This document shows positions 33,963 to 43,171 of a stretch of DNA of 64,000 nt, piece after piece (position 1 is the stretch's first letter; every line of letters begins with the position of its first letter). The DNA lies in assembly GCF_000299355.1 (NCBI RefSeq), contig NC_018664.1, positions 2,092,380-2,156,379 of the forward strand. The letters are read 5' to 3'. Below the pieces are notes generated by a model. That model was not told where the DNA came from. It worked only from the letters and a program-made list of their open reading frames with translations, and did no database searches. This stretch comes from Gottschalkia acidurici 9a. Its GTDB lineage: Bacteria; Bacillota; Clostridia; Tissierellales; Gottschalkiaceae. The position numbers and the translations under genes are program-made.

Positions 33963-35231
33963 CTATATCCGACTAGTTATACCAATTATTATTTCACTAA
34001 GTCTTTCGGCATTATGTCTTATATAGTTCTTTTTTATATCTATAAGATTATCCTCTACAACACATATGCCTTTCGATAGTAGTTCTTCCTTCTCTTCTTC
34101 TGTTATTATAACTGGTTTAGCTCCGTCTTTAAAATATTTTTCTAAAGTAGTGTCTGATATATTTCCATTATTAACAATCGCATAGTTTATTATGTCCTTT
34201 TTAGTATGCTTGTGTATAGTATCTATATGATCTATAACACTATAATCATCTGTCTCGCCTGGCTGTGTCATGACATTAGATATATATATCTTAATAGAAT
34301 TAGACTTATCTATTTCTTTTACAATATCTTTTACTAGTAAATTAGGAATTATGCTCGTATAAAGGCTTCCTGGACCTAGTACTATACAATCTGCATCTCT
34401 TATTGCTTTTATTGCATCTTCTGGTGAATGTACTTTTTTGGGTTTCAAAAATACGCTTTCTATTTTGCTTCCTAATTCTTTGCTTTTTTCCGGTATATTC
34501 GACTCTCCCTGAACTATATCTCCATTTTTTAATTTTGCATATAGCTTTACATCTTGAAGAGTCATAGGAATTACTCTACCAGTTACAGCTAATACATTAC
34601 TCATTTCCTTTATTGCTACTTCAAAGTTTCCATGTATCTCATTCATAGCAGCTATGAATAAATTTCCAAAACTTTGACCTTTTAAGTTACCATCTTTAAA
34701 TCTATATTGTAGTATTTTTTCCATAGCAGGTTCTGTATTAGCTAATGAAAGTAAACAGCTTCTTATATCACCTGGTGGCAACATCCCTAGGTCTTCCCTT
34801 AGTACACCTGATCCTCCTCCATCGTCAGCAACCGTGACTATAGCAGTTATATTAGATGTATATTCTTTAAGCCCTCTTAGTAGTACAGAAAGTCCTGTCC
34901 CTCCTCCTATTACTACTATTTTAGGTCCTTTGTTTAGTATTTTGTCTCTGTGTATCAATTTATTTACTTTTTCTCTATTCATATTTCCACAATTTTTATA
35001 TTGGTTTACCACTTTTAGTATCGAAGCAAAAGAATTGTTGATACCTATAAATATCAATATTATACCTAATATAATGAGGGCTATAGATATATGTGCCTTG
35101 TCTAGTATATCGCTCGAAATATCAATACCCATACTAAAAATTCCTGTAGAGAATGATATCATTCCAAGTATACCTAAAAATATCCATCTTTTTATTCCCA
35201 ATCCTGGTTTAATCCAATTTTTAATATTCAT
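33963..35231 (-). CDS. yvcK: YvcK/CofD-like protein (gluconeogenesis factor)
   Basis: This 422-residue protein has two N-terminal membrane helices (about 17-37 and 47-68), then a CofD-like domain. That domain starts KIVVIGGGTGLSVLLRGLK and continues ADDGGGSGVLR, LPPGDIRSCL and ADCIVLGPGSLYTSIIPN. In Bacillus YvcK binds UDP-sugars and is needed for cell shape and growth on gluconeogenic carbon. The membrane-anchored form is common in Clostridia. The start has AAGGGG. It follows rapZ by 44 bp and belongs to the murB-PHP-rapZ-yvcK operon. Confidence 0.93.
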   Translation of the reverse strand: MNIKNWIKPGLGIKRWIFLGILGMISFSTGIFSMGIDISSDILDKAHISIALIILGIILIFIGINNSFASILKVVNQYKNCGNMNREKVNKLIHRDKILNKGPKIVVIGGGTGLSVLLRGLKEYTSNITAIVTVADDGGGSGVLREDLGMLPPGDIRSCLLSLANTEPAMEKILQYRFKDGNLKGQSFGNLFIAAMNEIHGNFEVAIKEMSNVLAVTGRVIPMTLQDVKLYAKLKNGDIVQGESNIPEKSKELGSKIESVFLKPKKVHSPEDAIKAIRDADCIVLGPGSLYTSIIPNLLVKDIVKEIDKSNSIKIYISNVMTQPGETDDYSVIDHIDTIHKHTKKDIINYAIVNNGNISDTTLEKYFKDGAKPVIITEEEKEELLSKGICVVEDNLIDIKKNYIRHNAERLSEIIIGITSRI

Positions 35232-35274
35232 GATTTTCCCCTTTAGTGTATATCAATATCTCTATGATTTATAG

Positions 35275-36099
35275 TTACTCTATGGTTTTTTCTTTCAAGT
35301 ATTCATAAAGCTCATTTGCTATAGTTACCGATCTATGTTTTCCACCAGTACATCCTATTCCTATAATTAATTGTGTTTTTCCTTCTTTAATATAAAAAGG
35401 TATTAAAAACTCTATCATATCTACTAATTTATTTAGAAAAGTCTGTGCCTGTTGCCACTTCATTACATATTCTCTTACTTGAATATCATTTCCTGTATAT
35501 TCTTTTAATTCTGGTATATAGTATGGATTTGGTAAAAACCTCACATCAAACAATAAGTCAGCATCTATTGGAACTCCTTGCTTAAACCCAAATGACATAA
35601 TAGAAAGAGTTAGATTTCCCGATTCTTTTCCCTCTAAAAATATCTTAAAGATTTCTTCTTTAAGTATTCCAATCGTTAACCCTGATGTATCTATTATATA
35701 GTCTGACTTTCGCTTGACCTCTCTTAATATATCTCTTTCTTTATCTATTCCATCTATTATTCTACCTCTTGGATTTAGTGGATGAGGTCTTCTTAACTCT
35801 TTGAATCTTTTTATTAAAGTATTATCAGAAGAGTCTAAATATAGTATTTTATAATTAAATCCTTGCTCTTCCAATATATCTAGATTTTTAAACAAATCAT
35901 TGAAAAAATCGCCACCCCTAATATCCAACACTAGTGCTATTTTATCTATACTATCCTGAGATTTGGAGCATAGTTTTACAAAGTCTGGAAGTAAAGCAGG
36001 TGGTAGGTTGTCCATGCAGTAAAAGCCATTGTCCTCCATAGCCTTTAATGCTTGACTTTTACCTGCCCCTGAAAGTCCTGTTATTATAACTATTTGCAT
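35275..36099 (-). CDS. rapZ: RNase adapter / nucleotide-binding protein RapZ (YvcJ)
   Basis: This 274-residue protein has the P-loop GLSGAGKS at 8-15, DNLPPALLPDF and the C-terminal CTGGKHRSV motif of the RapZ/YvcJ family. In E. coli RapZ controls the small RNA GlmZ and so amino-sugar synthesis; in Firmicutes the role is less clear. I chose ATG 36099, giving MQIVIITGLSG, because AAAGGAG precedes it. The in-frame ATG at 36120 contains that site in its own codons. It lies 29 bp after the PHP gene. Confidence 0.93.
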   Translation of the reverse strand: MQIVIITGLSGAGKSQALKAMEDNGFYCMDNLPPALLPDFVKLCSKSQDSIDKIALVLDIRGGDFFNDLFKNLDILEEQGFNYKILYLDSSDNTLIKRFKELRRPHPLNPRGRIIDGIDKERDILREVKRKSDYIIDTSGLTIGILKEEIFKIFLEGKESGNLTLSIMSFGFKQGVPIDADLLFDVRFLPNPYYIPELKEYTGNDIQVREYVMKWQQAQTFLNKLVDMIEFLIPFYIKEGKTQLIIGIGCTGGKHRSVTIANELYEYLKEKTIE

Positions 36100-36127
36100 A
36101 TTGTAAATTACTCCTTTCATGAATAGT

Positions 36128-36859
36128 TTATTTTTCTATGTTTATTATTTGATTCTTATTTAATCCAGCTTCTATTGCCCTATTTATACCACTTTGCACA
36201 TCTCCTACTCGCTCTTTCGTATGAGCGTCACTATTTATCATAAAGTTTACATTTTCGTTCATAGCCGCTTTTATACCATCAACTGTCAAATATCCATGGC
36301 TAGAGTTTATCTCAAGAGCTGTTCCTCTTTTTACTGCAGCTCTTGCTAACTCAATAGTATCTATATTCACCTTTGCCCCTGGATGTGTTATTAAGTCTAT
36401 ATTATAATTATTTATCGCATTTATTAATGCTTTCGTATTTAAATATCTAGATTTCTTTCTAATAATTCTTGATTTCGATAAAACTTTGTTAAATATATAC
36501 ATATTATATGCATCTTTTAAAGTTTTAGGCCTTGATCCAAAGTGAAATCCAACTAAAAGTATATCTATTAGTCTTAAGATCTCATCATCCACATCTATCT
36601 CACCTTCAAAGCTTATTACATTTGCTTCTACCCCTAATAGTATTTTTATATTTTTATACTCATCATTAAGTTCATCTATTTCTTGCCTCATCTTTTTGAA
36701 GTTTTCTTTTTTAACTCCAAAAAACATATGATCAGGTCCATGGTCACATATAGCAATCTCTTTTAGCCCTTTTTTTATGGCACTTTCCACGTTATCCCTT
36801 ATAGTTCCTTTTCCATGACTATATACTGTATGAGTATGGTAGTCCCCAAATATTTTCAC
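36128..36859 (-). CDS. PHP-domain phosphoesterase (YcdX/HisK-like)
   Basis: This is a 243-residue metal-dependent phosphoesterase-like protein. The PHP metal ligands are visible as DYHTHTVYSHGKG at 6-18, the His in CDHGPDH, the Glu in LLGVEANVI, the His in LVGFHFG, the His in LITHPGAK, and the Asp/His in MINSDAHTKERVG. The substrate is unknown. The GTG start at 36859 has GAGGTG upstream. It sits between murB and rapZ, as in other Clostridia. Confidence 0.85.
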   Translation of the reverse strand: MKIFGDYHTHTVYSHGKGTIRDNVESAIKKGLKEIAICDHGPDHMFFGVKKENFKKMRQEIDELNDEYKNIKILLGVEANVISFEGEIDVDDEILRLIDILLVGFHFGSRPKTLKDAYNMYIFNKVLSKSRIIRKKSRYLNTKALINAINNYNIDLITHPGAKVNIDTIELARAAVKRGTALEINSSHGYLTVDGIKAAMNENVNFMINSDAHTKERVGDVQSGINRAIEAGLNKNQIINIEK

Positions 36860-36878
36860 TAGTTACACCTCTTTGTTA

Positions 36879-37793
36879 TTAATCTTCACCTACTATTTTT
36901 ACTTCTGTTTCAAGATCAACTTTAAATTTATCCCTTACTACTTTTTTTACCGTTTCTATCAAGTTTAAAACATCTTTACTTGTAGCTTTATCTATATTTA
37001 CTATAAATCCTGCATGCTTATCTGAAACCTGTGCTCCTCCATGTGTAACTCCCTTTAGTCCACAGTCTTCTATTAATTTTGCTGCAAAATATCCTGTTGG
37101 TCTTTTAAATGTACTTCCACCACTTGGTAAATTTAATGGTTGCTTAGTAGTTCTTTTTTTATTAAGCTCATCCATATGCATTTTTACATCCTCATAATTT
37201 GATTTTCTTAATTTAATTTCTACTTCAAGTACTATTAAATTTTCCTCTTCAACTCGACTTTTTCTATATCCAAAGTTCATTTCTTCATTATTAAGCTCTA
37301 TTATATCACCATGTCTATCTATGCATTTTACTTTCTCTGTTATATCTTTCATCTCACCGCCATATGCCCCTGCATTCATGGTCATTGCTCCACCTATAGT
37401 GCCTGGTATTCCACTTGCAAATTCAAGTCCAGCTAATGAGTTTTTTAGTGCAGTCTTAGATATTGTTGATAGAAGTGCACCTGCTTCTACTATCATTCTA
37501 TCTTCATCTATAACTATATTATTAAGTTTATCTGCTATTTTTATAACTACACCTCTTATTCCACCATCTTTTACTAAAAGATTACTTCCATTTCCTATTA
37601 TCATATAATCTATATTATTATCACGACATAATTTTACTGACTTATATACTTCATCCATATTTCCAGGAGTTATTAAAAAGTCTACTGGTCCACCTATTTT
37701 AAATGATGTATGTTTCTTCATTGGTTCATCTATTAGTATATTTCCTTGTTTTATTATTTGCGTAAATAAGTTTAATATTAATTCTTTATTCAA
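36879..37793 (-). CDS. murB: UDP-N-acetylenolpyruvoylglucosamine reductase
   Basis: This 304-residue FAD enzyme makes UDP-N-acetylmuramic acid, the second committed step of peptidoglycan synthesis. The FAD domain shows YMIIGNGSNLLVKDGGIRG and ASGIPGTIGGAMTMNAGAYG. The substrate domain has YRKSRVE and LPSGGSTFKRP, with the catalytic Ser in GGS. The length fits the short (type IIb-like) Firmicute form. The TTG start at 37793 has AAGGAG seven bases upstream. It is the first gene of the murB-PHP-rapZ-yvcK operon. Confidence 0.96.
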   Translation of the reverse strand: MNKELILNLFTQIIKQGNILIDEPMKKHTSFKIGGPVDFLITPGNMDEVYKSVKLCRDNNIDYMIIGNGSNLLVKDGGIRGVVIKIADKLNNIVIDEDRMIVEAGALLSTISKTALKNSLAGLEFASGIPGTIGGAMTMNAGAYGGEMKDITEKVKCIDRHGDIIELNNEEMNFGYRKSRVEEENLIVLEVEIKLRKSNYEDVKMHMDELNKKRTTKQPLNLPSGGSTFKRPTGYFAAKLIEDCGLKGVTHGGAQVSDKHAGFIVNIDKATSKDVLNLIETVKKVVRDKFKVDLETEVKIVGED

Positions 37794-37873
37794 GTTACCA
37801 CTCCTTATTATCTATATGAATCAATTGTCTTATATATCATTAAGTATATCTTTTTTCATATTAATAAACAATA

Positions 37874-39217
37874 TTAGTTACTTAAAATTTGTTCTATCTG
37901 ACTTTTAGCTTCTTCAAGTGCTTCTTTTGATGTTTTCTCTTTTATAACTGCTAATCTAATTTGATTTTGTAGTATTCTATCCATCTCCTTCCACTTTGGG
38001 TGTTTAGGTATGGTTTGTGTATGCTTTAAACTTTCCTCTATTCTTTTCATATGCTCATTATCAGCATACATTTCATCAATATTATTTTTAACACTAAATA
38101 CACCTAATTTTTCTAATTCTTTTTGTGTTTCATCTTCTACAAGAAATTTTAGAAACTTTACTATTGTATCTAACTTTTGTTTATCCTTTTGCTTAAATAC
38201 TCCATATGCACTTATACTATTATTAAGTGATGTAGGTTTTCCACTATCTCCTGTAGGATAATTAACTACTGTAAAATCAAATCCTTCTCCATTCTTGTCT
38301 AGATTCTCTAATACTTTAACTCCCCAAGATCCTGCTGGGTAAATGGCTACCTTCTTTTCCTTGCTAAACATATCCCAAGCCTTATTTTCATTGGAAGTTC
38401 CAAAATCTTCTGGAGTGACTTTATGCTTATTTTTTAAATCTACTATTTTTTCAACCCCACTAATTGCTTGCTTATCATAAAACGTATAACTTTTATCCTT
38501 TTCATTCACTATTTTTCCGTCATCACTTAATATCATTCCCCATAAATTATAGTAATTAGGCTTTATAAATGAATGAAAGCCATATTGATCTATCTTTCCA
38601 TCATTATCTGAGTCAAATGTAAGCTTCTTAGCTATCTCTACAAATTCATCATAAGTCCAGTTTCCGTCTTTTGGTGGCTCTATATCTTTCTCTTTAAATA
38701 AGTCTAGATTTATATACACTCCATATGTAGTCATCATAAATGGAACTCCCCACGTTTTTCCATCATTTTTCACGGCTTTTATTGCTAAATCTTTGAACTC
38801 TTTTATTTCACTATCTTCAAAATAGCTATCTAGTGGCTCTAATGTTTTATCATTCATATATAAAAAATCTGTTCCTACAGGGGCTATATCTGGTAAATTC
38901 CCTGTCTCTAATCCTACTTCAAGCTTTATAGGCCCCTTATTCCAATCTATAGGAGTAAGCTCTATAAATACGCCTGGATTTTTTGCTTCAAATCGTTTTA
39001 TTTTGTTTTCTATCCAGCCATATCTACTACCTGTTGTTGTATCCAACCTTGGAAAGTCCCACATTCTTATTACGCCTCTCCAGCTCTCTTCTTCTTTTTC
39101 TATATTGCTATTATTTTCATCATCAGATATGTCTATATTAAATACAATCACAGATATAGGACCTAGAACTATAAATACAACTAGTAGTATAGCTAATGCC
39201 TTTTTAATCTTCTTCAT
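37874..39217 (-). CDS. Membrane-anchored extracellular solute-binding protein
   Basis: This 447-residue protein has an N-terminal membrane segment (about 6-28) without a lipobox Cys, then a bacterial solute-binding fold (SBP family 1, sugar type). A calcium-loop-like stretch DSDNDGKIDQ lies near residue 204. It contains PFMMTTYGVYINLDLF and WTYDEFVEIAKKLT, usual in carbohydrate-binding proteins. There is no adjacent permease or ATPase gene. The next genes upstream on the same strand are two chemoreceptors. It may work with a distant transporter or present ligand to a receptor; both are inference. The start has GGAGGAG. Confidence 0.82.
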   Translation of the reverse strand: MKKIKKALAILLVVFIVLGPISVIVFNIDISDDENNSNIEKEEESWRGVIRMWDFPRLDTTTGSRYGWIENKIKRFEAKNPGVFIELTPIDWNKGPIKLEVGLETGNLPDIAPVGTDFLYMNDKTLEPLDSYFEDSEIKEFKDLAIKAVKNDGKTWGVPFMMTTYGVYINLDLFKEKDIEPPKDGNWTYDEFVEIAKKLTFDSDNDGKIDQYGFHSFIKPNYYNLWGMILSDDGKIVNEKDKSYTFYDKQAISGVEKIVDLKNKHKVTPEDFGTSNENKAWDMFSKEKKVAIYPAGSWGVKVLENLDKNGEGFDFTVVNYPTGDSGKPTSLNNSISAYGVFKQKDKQKLDTIVKFLKFLVEDETQKELEKLGVFSVKNNIDEMYADNEHMKRIEESLKHTQTIPKHPKWKEMDRILQNQIRLAVIKEKTSKEALEEAKSQIEQILSN

Positions 39218-39342
39218 AAAATCTCCTCCTAGCTATATATTTATTCTAGTTCAATAACTAATATGTTTTTTCCACATATTTTTTAATTAATATTATGATA
39301 ACTTTTTATTCTCTAGTTTAGAAATGTATTTAACCTTTTAAT

Positions 39343-39394
39343 AACTAATAAGAAATGGAGTTTACCTTAAGGTAAGCTCCATTTCTTATTAGTT
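39343..39394 (-). terminator. Long hairpin terminator after chemoreceptor 1
   Basis: The 24-base arms 39343-39366 and 39371-39394 (core AAGAAATGGAG) pair with one wobble around a TTAA loop. They start six bases past the stop codon. Confidence 0.8.
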
Positions 39395-39400
39395 TGATAT

Positions 39401-41098
39401 TTACTTTATTTTGAATTTTCTAACTATATCATCTAAGTTATTTGATAATTCAAACAGTGTATTCGCTCCATCAGATATATTCTCCATAGTATCACTTTGC
39501 TCTTGCACCGTAGCCGCTACTTCTTGTGTTCCTGCCGTACTTTCCTCTATTATTGCGGCCACATTATCTATAGCATCATTTATTGAAGAACTATTTTTTG
39601 ACATTTCATCTAGTCCATCATATATTCTCTGTATTTTATCTACCATTTCAACTACCTTTTCATTTATACTTTCAAAAGTCTGACCCGTTGTCTTTATCTG
39701 ATTTGTTCCTTCTTCTACTTCATCATATCCTTTTAATAATACACTAGTCATATTTTCAGTTTCCTTTTGAATATCTTGTACTATTCTTGTAATATCACTT
39801 ACAGACTCCCCTACTTGATCCGATAAGTTTCTTATTTCTTCTGCTACAACTGCAAATCCTCTTCCAGATTCACCAGCCCTAGCTGCTTCTATAGCTGCAT
39901 TAAGGGATAGGAGATTTGTTTGCTCCGCTATGTCATTTATAACTTGAATCAACTTTGATATCTCTTGTGATTTTATTCCTAGAGTTTCTATCTTATCAGT
40001 TGCATCTTTTATTATATCATTTACAATTACGATTTGTTCTGTAGTCTTTTCCATCTGAACAGAACCATCTTCAGTTATATTTAGTATTTCTTCCGAAGAA
40101 TCTCTTAGTTCACTACCATCTAATTTTAATGAATCTATATAATTGTTTAGTTCACTGCTGGAATGTGCTACATGGCTTGCTGAGCTAGCTTGTTCCTCAG
40201 AGCCAGATGCCATTTGTTGCATAGTAGCTGCTATTTGCTCATTTCCTTCTTTGGCTATATCAGTCATCTTCCTGAACTCTTCGCAACTAACATTTACTTT
40301 GTGACTAGTATGATTTATATCTGTTATCATATTATGTAGATTGTCTAAAGTACTATTTAGTGAAGTTACTATTTCTCCTATTTCATCATTGCTATGTACA
40401 TTTAGTCTAGTTGTTAAGTCTCCCTCACTATTGGATAACTCTTTTAGTCTATTAGAAACTTCTCTAAGTTTACTTACTCTTTTAATCAGTACAATAAATG
40501 TATACACTATAAGTCCACAAGCTATAACCATTAATATAGTTATGGTTATTATTAAACCTTTTAATTTTCCTCTGGAATCTTCTACATCTTGAGCAACTGA
40601 TTTATCCATTTTATCTATAAATTCAAATATAGGTGTATTTATTTTTTCCATCTCTGCGTCATATTCAGAGCTAAATATAAGTCTTCTAGCTTTTTCAAAA
40701 TCTCCGGCTTCCACTGCTGCCATAGCTTCTTCTTCTAAAGCAACCAGCCCTTCATAAACTGATGTTGAATCTAGTACTATTTTTATTAATTCATCTGGAA
40801 TCTTTAATTCTTTCAGTCTTTTTATGACTACTTCTGTTGTTTTAGTTTCATTAAATTCTTTCCAATAGTTATCATAGTATTTTTTCTCACCAAACTGTAC
40901 ATAACCTTGTATTTGATTTTCTACATAGTCCGAAGAATCTTTTAGCATAAATCCTAATTCTTTAGCCTCTATTTGACGATTCATAGCTATTCTAGATTCT
41001 TCAAACGCGCTATTAAGTGAAAGTATGCTTATAGTAATACTTAATATTAGGATTAAAAATACTGATCCCATAATTTTTAGAAACTTTGAAATTTTCAA
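39401..41098 (-). CDS. Methyl-accepting chemotaxis protein, copy 1
   Basis: This is a 565-residue chemoreceptor. The first membrane helix is at about 8-28, followed by an extracellular four-helix-type sensor of about 150 residues, the second helix at about 183-205, a HAMP domain, and a long cytoplasmic coiled-coil. The hairpin tip [21 protein letters not shown] lies at the CheA/CheW contact. I chose TTG 41098 ([11 protein letters not shown]) because GGAGG is eight bases upstream. The ATG at 41113 contains that site inside its own codons and has no site before it. It is a paralogue of the gene at 41335-43032 and has its own terminator. Confidence 0.93.
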   Translation of the reverse strand: MKISKFLKIMGSVFLILILSITISILSLNSAFEESRIAMNRQIEAKELGFMLKDSSDYVENQIQGYVQFGEKKYYDNYWKEFNETKTTEVVIKRLKELKIPDELIKIVLDSTSVYEGLVALEEEAMAAVEAGDFEKARRLIFSSEYDAEMEKINTPIFEFIDKMDKSVAQDVEDSRGKLKGLIITITILMVIACGLIVYTFIVLIKRVSKLREVSNRLKELSNSEGDLTTRLNVHSNDEIGEIVTSLNSTLDNLHNMITDINHTSHKVNVSCEEFRKMTDIAKEGNEQIAATMQQMASGSEEQASSASHVAHSSSELNNYIDSLKLDGSELRDSSEEILNITEDGSVQMEKTTEQIVIVNDIIKDATDKIETLGIKSQEISKLIQVINDIAEQTNLLSLNAAIEAARAGESGRGFAVVAEEIRNLSDQVGESVSDITRIVQDIQKETENMTSVLLKGYDEVEEGTNQIKTTGQTFESINEKVVEMVDKIQRIYDGLDEMSKNSSSINDAIDNVAAIIEESTAGTQEVAATVQEQSDTMENISDGANTLFELSNNLDDIVRKFKIK

Positions 41099-41292
41099 TT
41101 TACAGTCCTCCATTTACATTTTTATGATATATTTATAGTTATTTAGATTATATTTAATCTATACCTATTTTTCATAACTTACCTTTACATCTACTAAACT
41201 TATTAATTACTTTATTTTGAATTGTAATAATTCTAAAATATAAAGAAACAGTTTTAATATCATGCTGAGTGCATAAATCTTAAATAGAACAC

Positions 41293-41327
41293 AAAAAATC
41301 GGATTGAAATTACAATCCGATTTTTTT
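41293..41327 (-). terminator. Terminator after chemoreceptor 2
   Basis: AAAAAATCGGATTG (41293-41306) and CAATCCGATTTTTT (41313-41326) form a perfect stem with a U-run on either strand, eight bases past the stop codon. Confidence 0.9.
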
Positions 41328-41334
41328 ATTAATG

Positions 41335-43032
41335 TTATTCTATTTTAAACTTTGCAACTATATTACTTAATTTACTTGATAATTCAAATAACATATATGC
41401 TCCTTGAGATATATTTTCCATTGAGTTACTTTGTTCCTGTACAGTAGCTGACACTTCCTCTGTGGCAGCCGTACTTTCTTGTATTATCGCTGCTACATTC
41501 TCTATAGAGCTATTAATTTCTGAACTATTACTAGACATAGTTTCTAGTCCATCATATATTTCCTGTATTTTGTTTGCCATGTCACTTATTTTTTCATTTA
41601 TATTTTCAAAGGTTTGTCCTGTAATTTTTATCTGATTTGTTCCCTCTTCTACTTCATGATAACCTTTTCCCAATACCTCTGTCATATTTCTTGTTTCAAT
41701 TTGAATATTATCTACTATTCTTGTAATATCGTCTACAGATTCTCCTACTTGATCAGATAAATTTCTTATTTCCTCTGCTACAACTGCAAATCCTTTTCCA
41801 GATTCACCAGCCCTAGCTGCTTCTATAGCTGCGTTAAGTGATAGAAGATTTGTTTGTTCTGCTATATCATTTATAACTTGTATTAATTTTGAGATCTCTT
41901 TTGATTTTGTTTCTAAGCTTATAATATTGTCTGTTGCATTTTTTATTAAATCATTTACAATTATTACTTGTTCTATAGTTTTTTTCATTTGTAAAGAGCC
42001 ATCTTCAGTTATACTTTGTATGTCTTCTGACGAATCCCTTAAATTATTCCCATCTAATTTTAGTAGCTCTATAAATCTATTTAATTCTGAGGTAGAGTGA
42101 GATACGTGACTTGATAAATTTGCTTGTTCCTCAGATCCAGCTGCTAATTCTTCCATAGTAGCCGCTATTTGTTCATTTCCTTCACTAGCTATACCTGTCA
42201 TGTTTCGAAATTCTTCACTCTTGATATTCACTTCATTACTAGTATAGTTAACATCTTTTATTAATTGCTGTAGACTTTCTAGCATATTGTTAAATGACAA
42301 AGATATTTCTCCTATTTCATCATTACTATCTACAGATAACCTTGCAGTTAAGTCTCCTTCATTATTCGAAAGTTCTTTTAATCTTTTAGAAACTTCCACT
42401 AATTTATTTATCTTCTTAATTAAAGTTGCAAATATGTAAATTATAAATACGCATATTATAACTACTAGTATAGTTATAATAATTATTATGTTATTTAATC
42501 TTTTTGTAGATTTTTCAGTTTCCTCAGCAACAAATGTATTCATTTTGTCTAGAAACTCATTTATAGGATCATTTATTTTTGCGACCTCTGACTCATAGTT
42601 TGAACTAAATATAATACCTCTTGCCTTATCAAAATCTCCTTCTTCTGCTATTATCATAGCTTCTTCTTCTAACTTTACTAAAGCATCTGAGTTTGTCTTT
42701 GCCTTCGTTACCATATCTACTAGTTCATTTGGTATATTGATTTCTCTTAAATTTTCTAAAATCTTATCTCTTCTTTTAGTTTCATTAACTTCCTTCCAAT
42801 AAGTATCATAATATTTTTTCTCACCAAATTGTACATAATTTTGTACTTGTTCTGTTAAATAGCTTGAGGAAAATTTTAGTTCACTGCCAAGTTCTTTAGC
42901 TTTTATCTCTCGCTGTGTTGATTCTCTCGATTCTTTAAACGCATTGTTCAATAAAAATAAACTTGCTGTAATACCTATTAATAATGCCATAAATACTGCT
43001 CCCATAATTTTTAAAAACCTTGAGATTTTCAC
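41335..43032 (-). CDS. Methyl-accepting chemotaxis protein, copy 2
   Basis: This 565-residue chemoreceptor has the same layout as copy 1: a four-helix-type sensor between two membrane helices, HAMP, and a signalling hairpin with [28 protein letters not shown] interrupted by no change. The GTG start at 43032 ([11 protein letters not shown]) has GGAGG eight bases upstream, the same arrangement as in copy 1. Longer in-frame starts at 43047 and 43083 lack ribosome sites. The sensor domains differ more than the signalling domains, so the ligands probably differ. No other chemotaxis genes are nearby. Confidence 0.93.
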   Translation of the reverse strand: MKISRFLKIMGAVFMALLIGITASLFLLNNAFKESRESTQREIKAKELGSELKFSSSYLTEQVQNYVQFGEKKYYDTYWKEVNETKRRDKILENLREINIPNELVDMVTKAKTNSDALVKLEEEAMIIAEEGDFDKARGIIFSSNYESEVAKINDPINEFLDKMNTFVAEETEKSTKRLNNIIIIITILVVIICVFIIYIFATLIKKINKLVEVSKRLKELSNNEGDLTARLSVDSNDEIGEISLSFNNMLESLQQLIKDVNYTSNEVNIKSEEFRNMTGIASEGNEQIAATMEELAAGSEEQANLSSHVSHSTSELNRFIELLKLDGNNLRDSSEDIQSITEDGSLQMKKTIEQVIIVNDLIKNATDNIISLETKSKEISKLIQVINDIAEQTNLLSLNAAIEAARAGESGKGFAVVAEEIRNLSDQVGESVDDITRIVDNIQIETRNMTEVLGKGYHEVEEGTNQIKITGQTFENINEKISDMANKIQEIYDGLETMSSNSSEINSSIENVAAIIQESTAATEEVSATVQEQSNSMENISQGAYMLFELSSKLSNIVAKFKIE

Positions 43033-43110
43033 ATGTAATTCCTCCATTCTAGTTTTATCATTCCTCTTTAAATATATACCCATAATTTTATATCCTAAAA
43101 TTATTAAAAT

Positions 43111-43162
43111 TAACCATAAAAAACCCCAAGTAACTTTTTCGTACTTGGGGTTTCTATGGTTA
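43111..43162 (-). terminator. Terminator after nifJ
   Basis: ACCCCAAGTA pairs with TACTTGGGGT, and outer arms AACCATA/TATGGTT extend the stem over 43111-43162. It lies 10 bp past the nifJ stop. Confidence 0.88.
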
Positions 43163-43171
43163 ATTTTATTA

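Noticed and set aside
34834-35274. 146-codon plus-strand frame opposite yvcK
   Set aside because: Shadow of the conserved yvcK gene; hydrophobic residues result from reading the complement.
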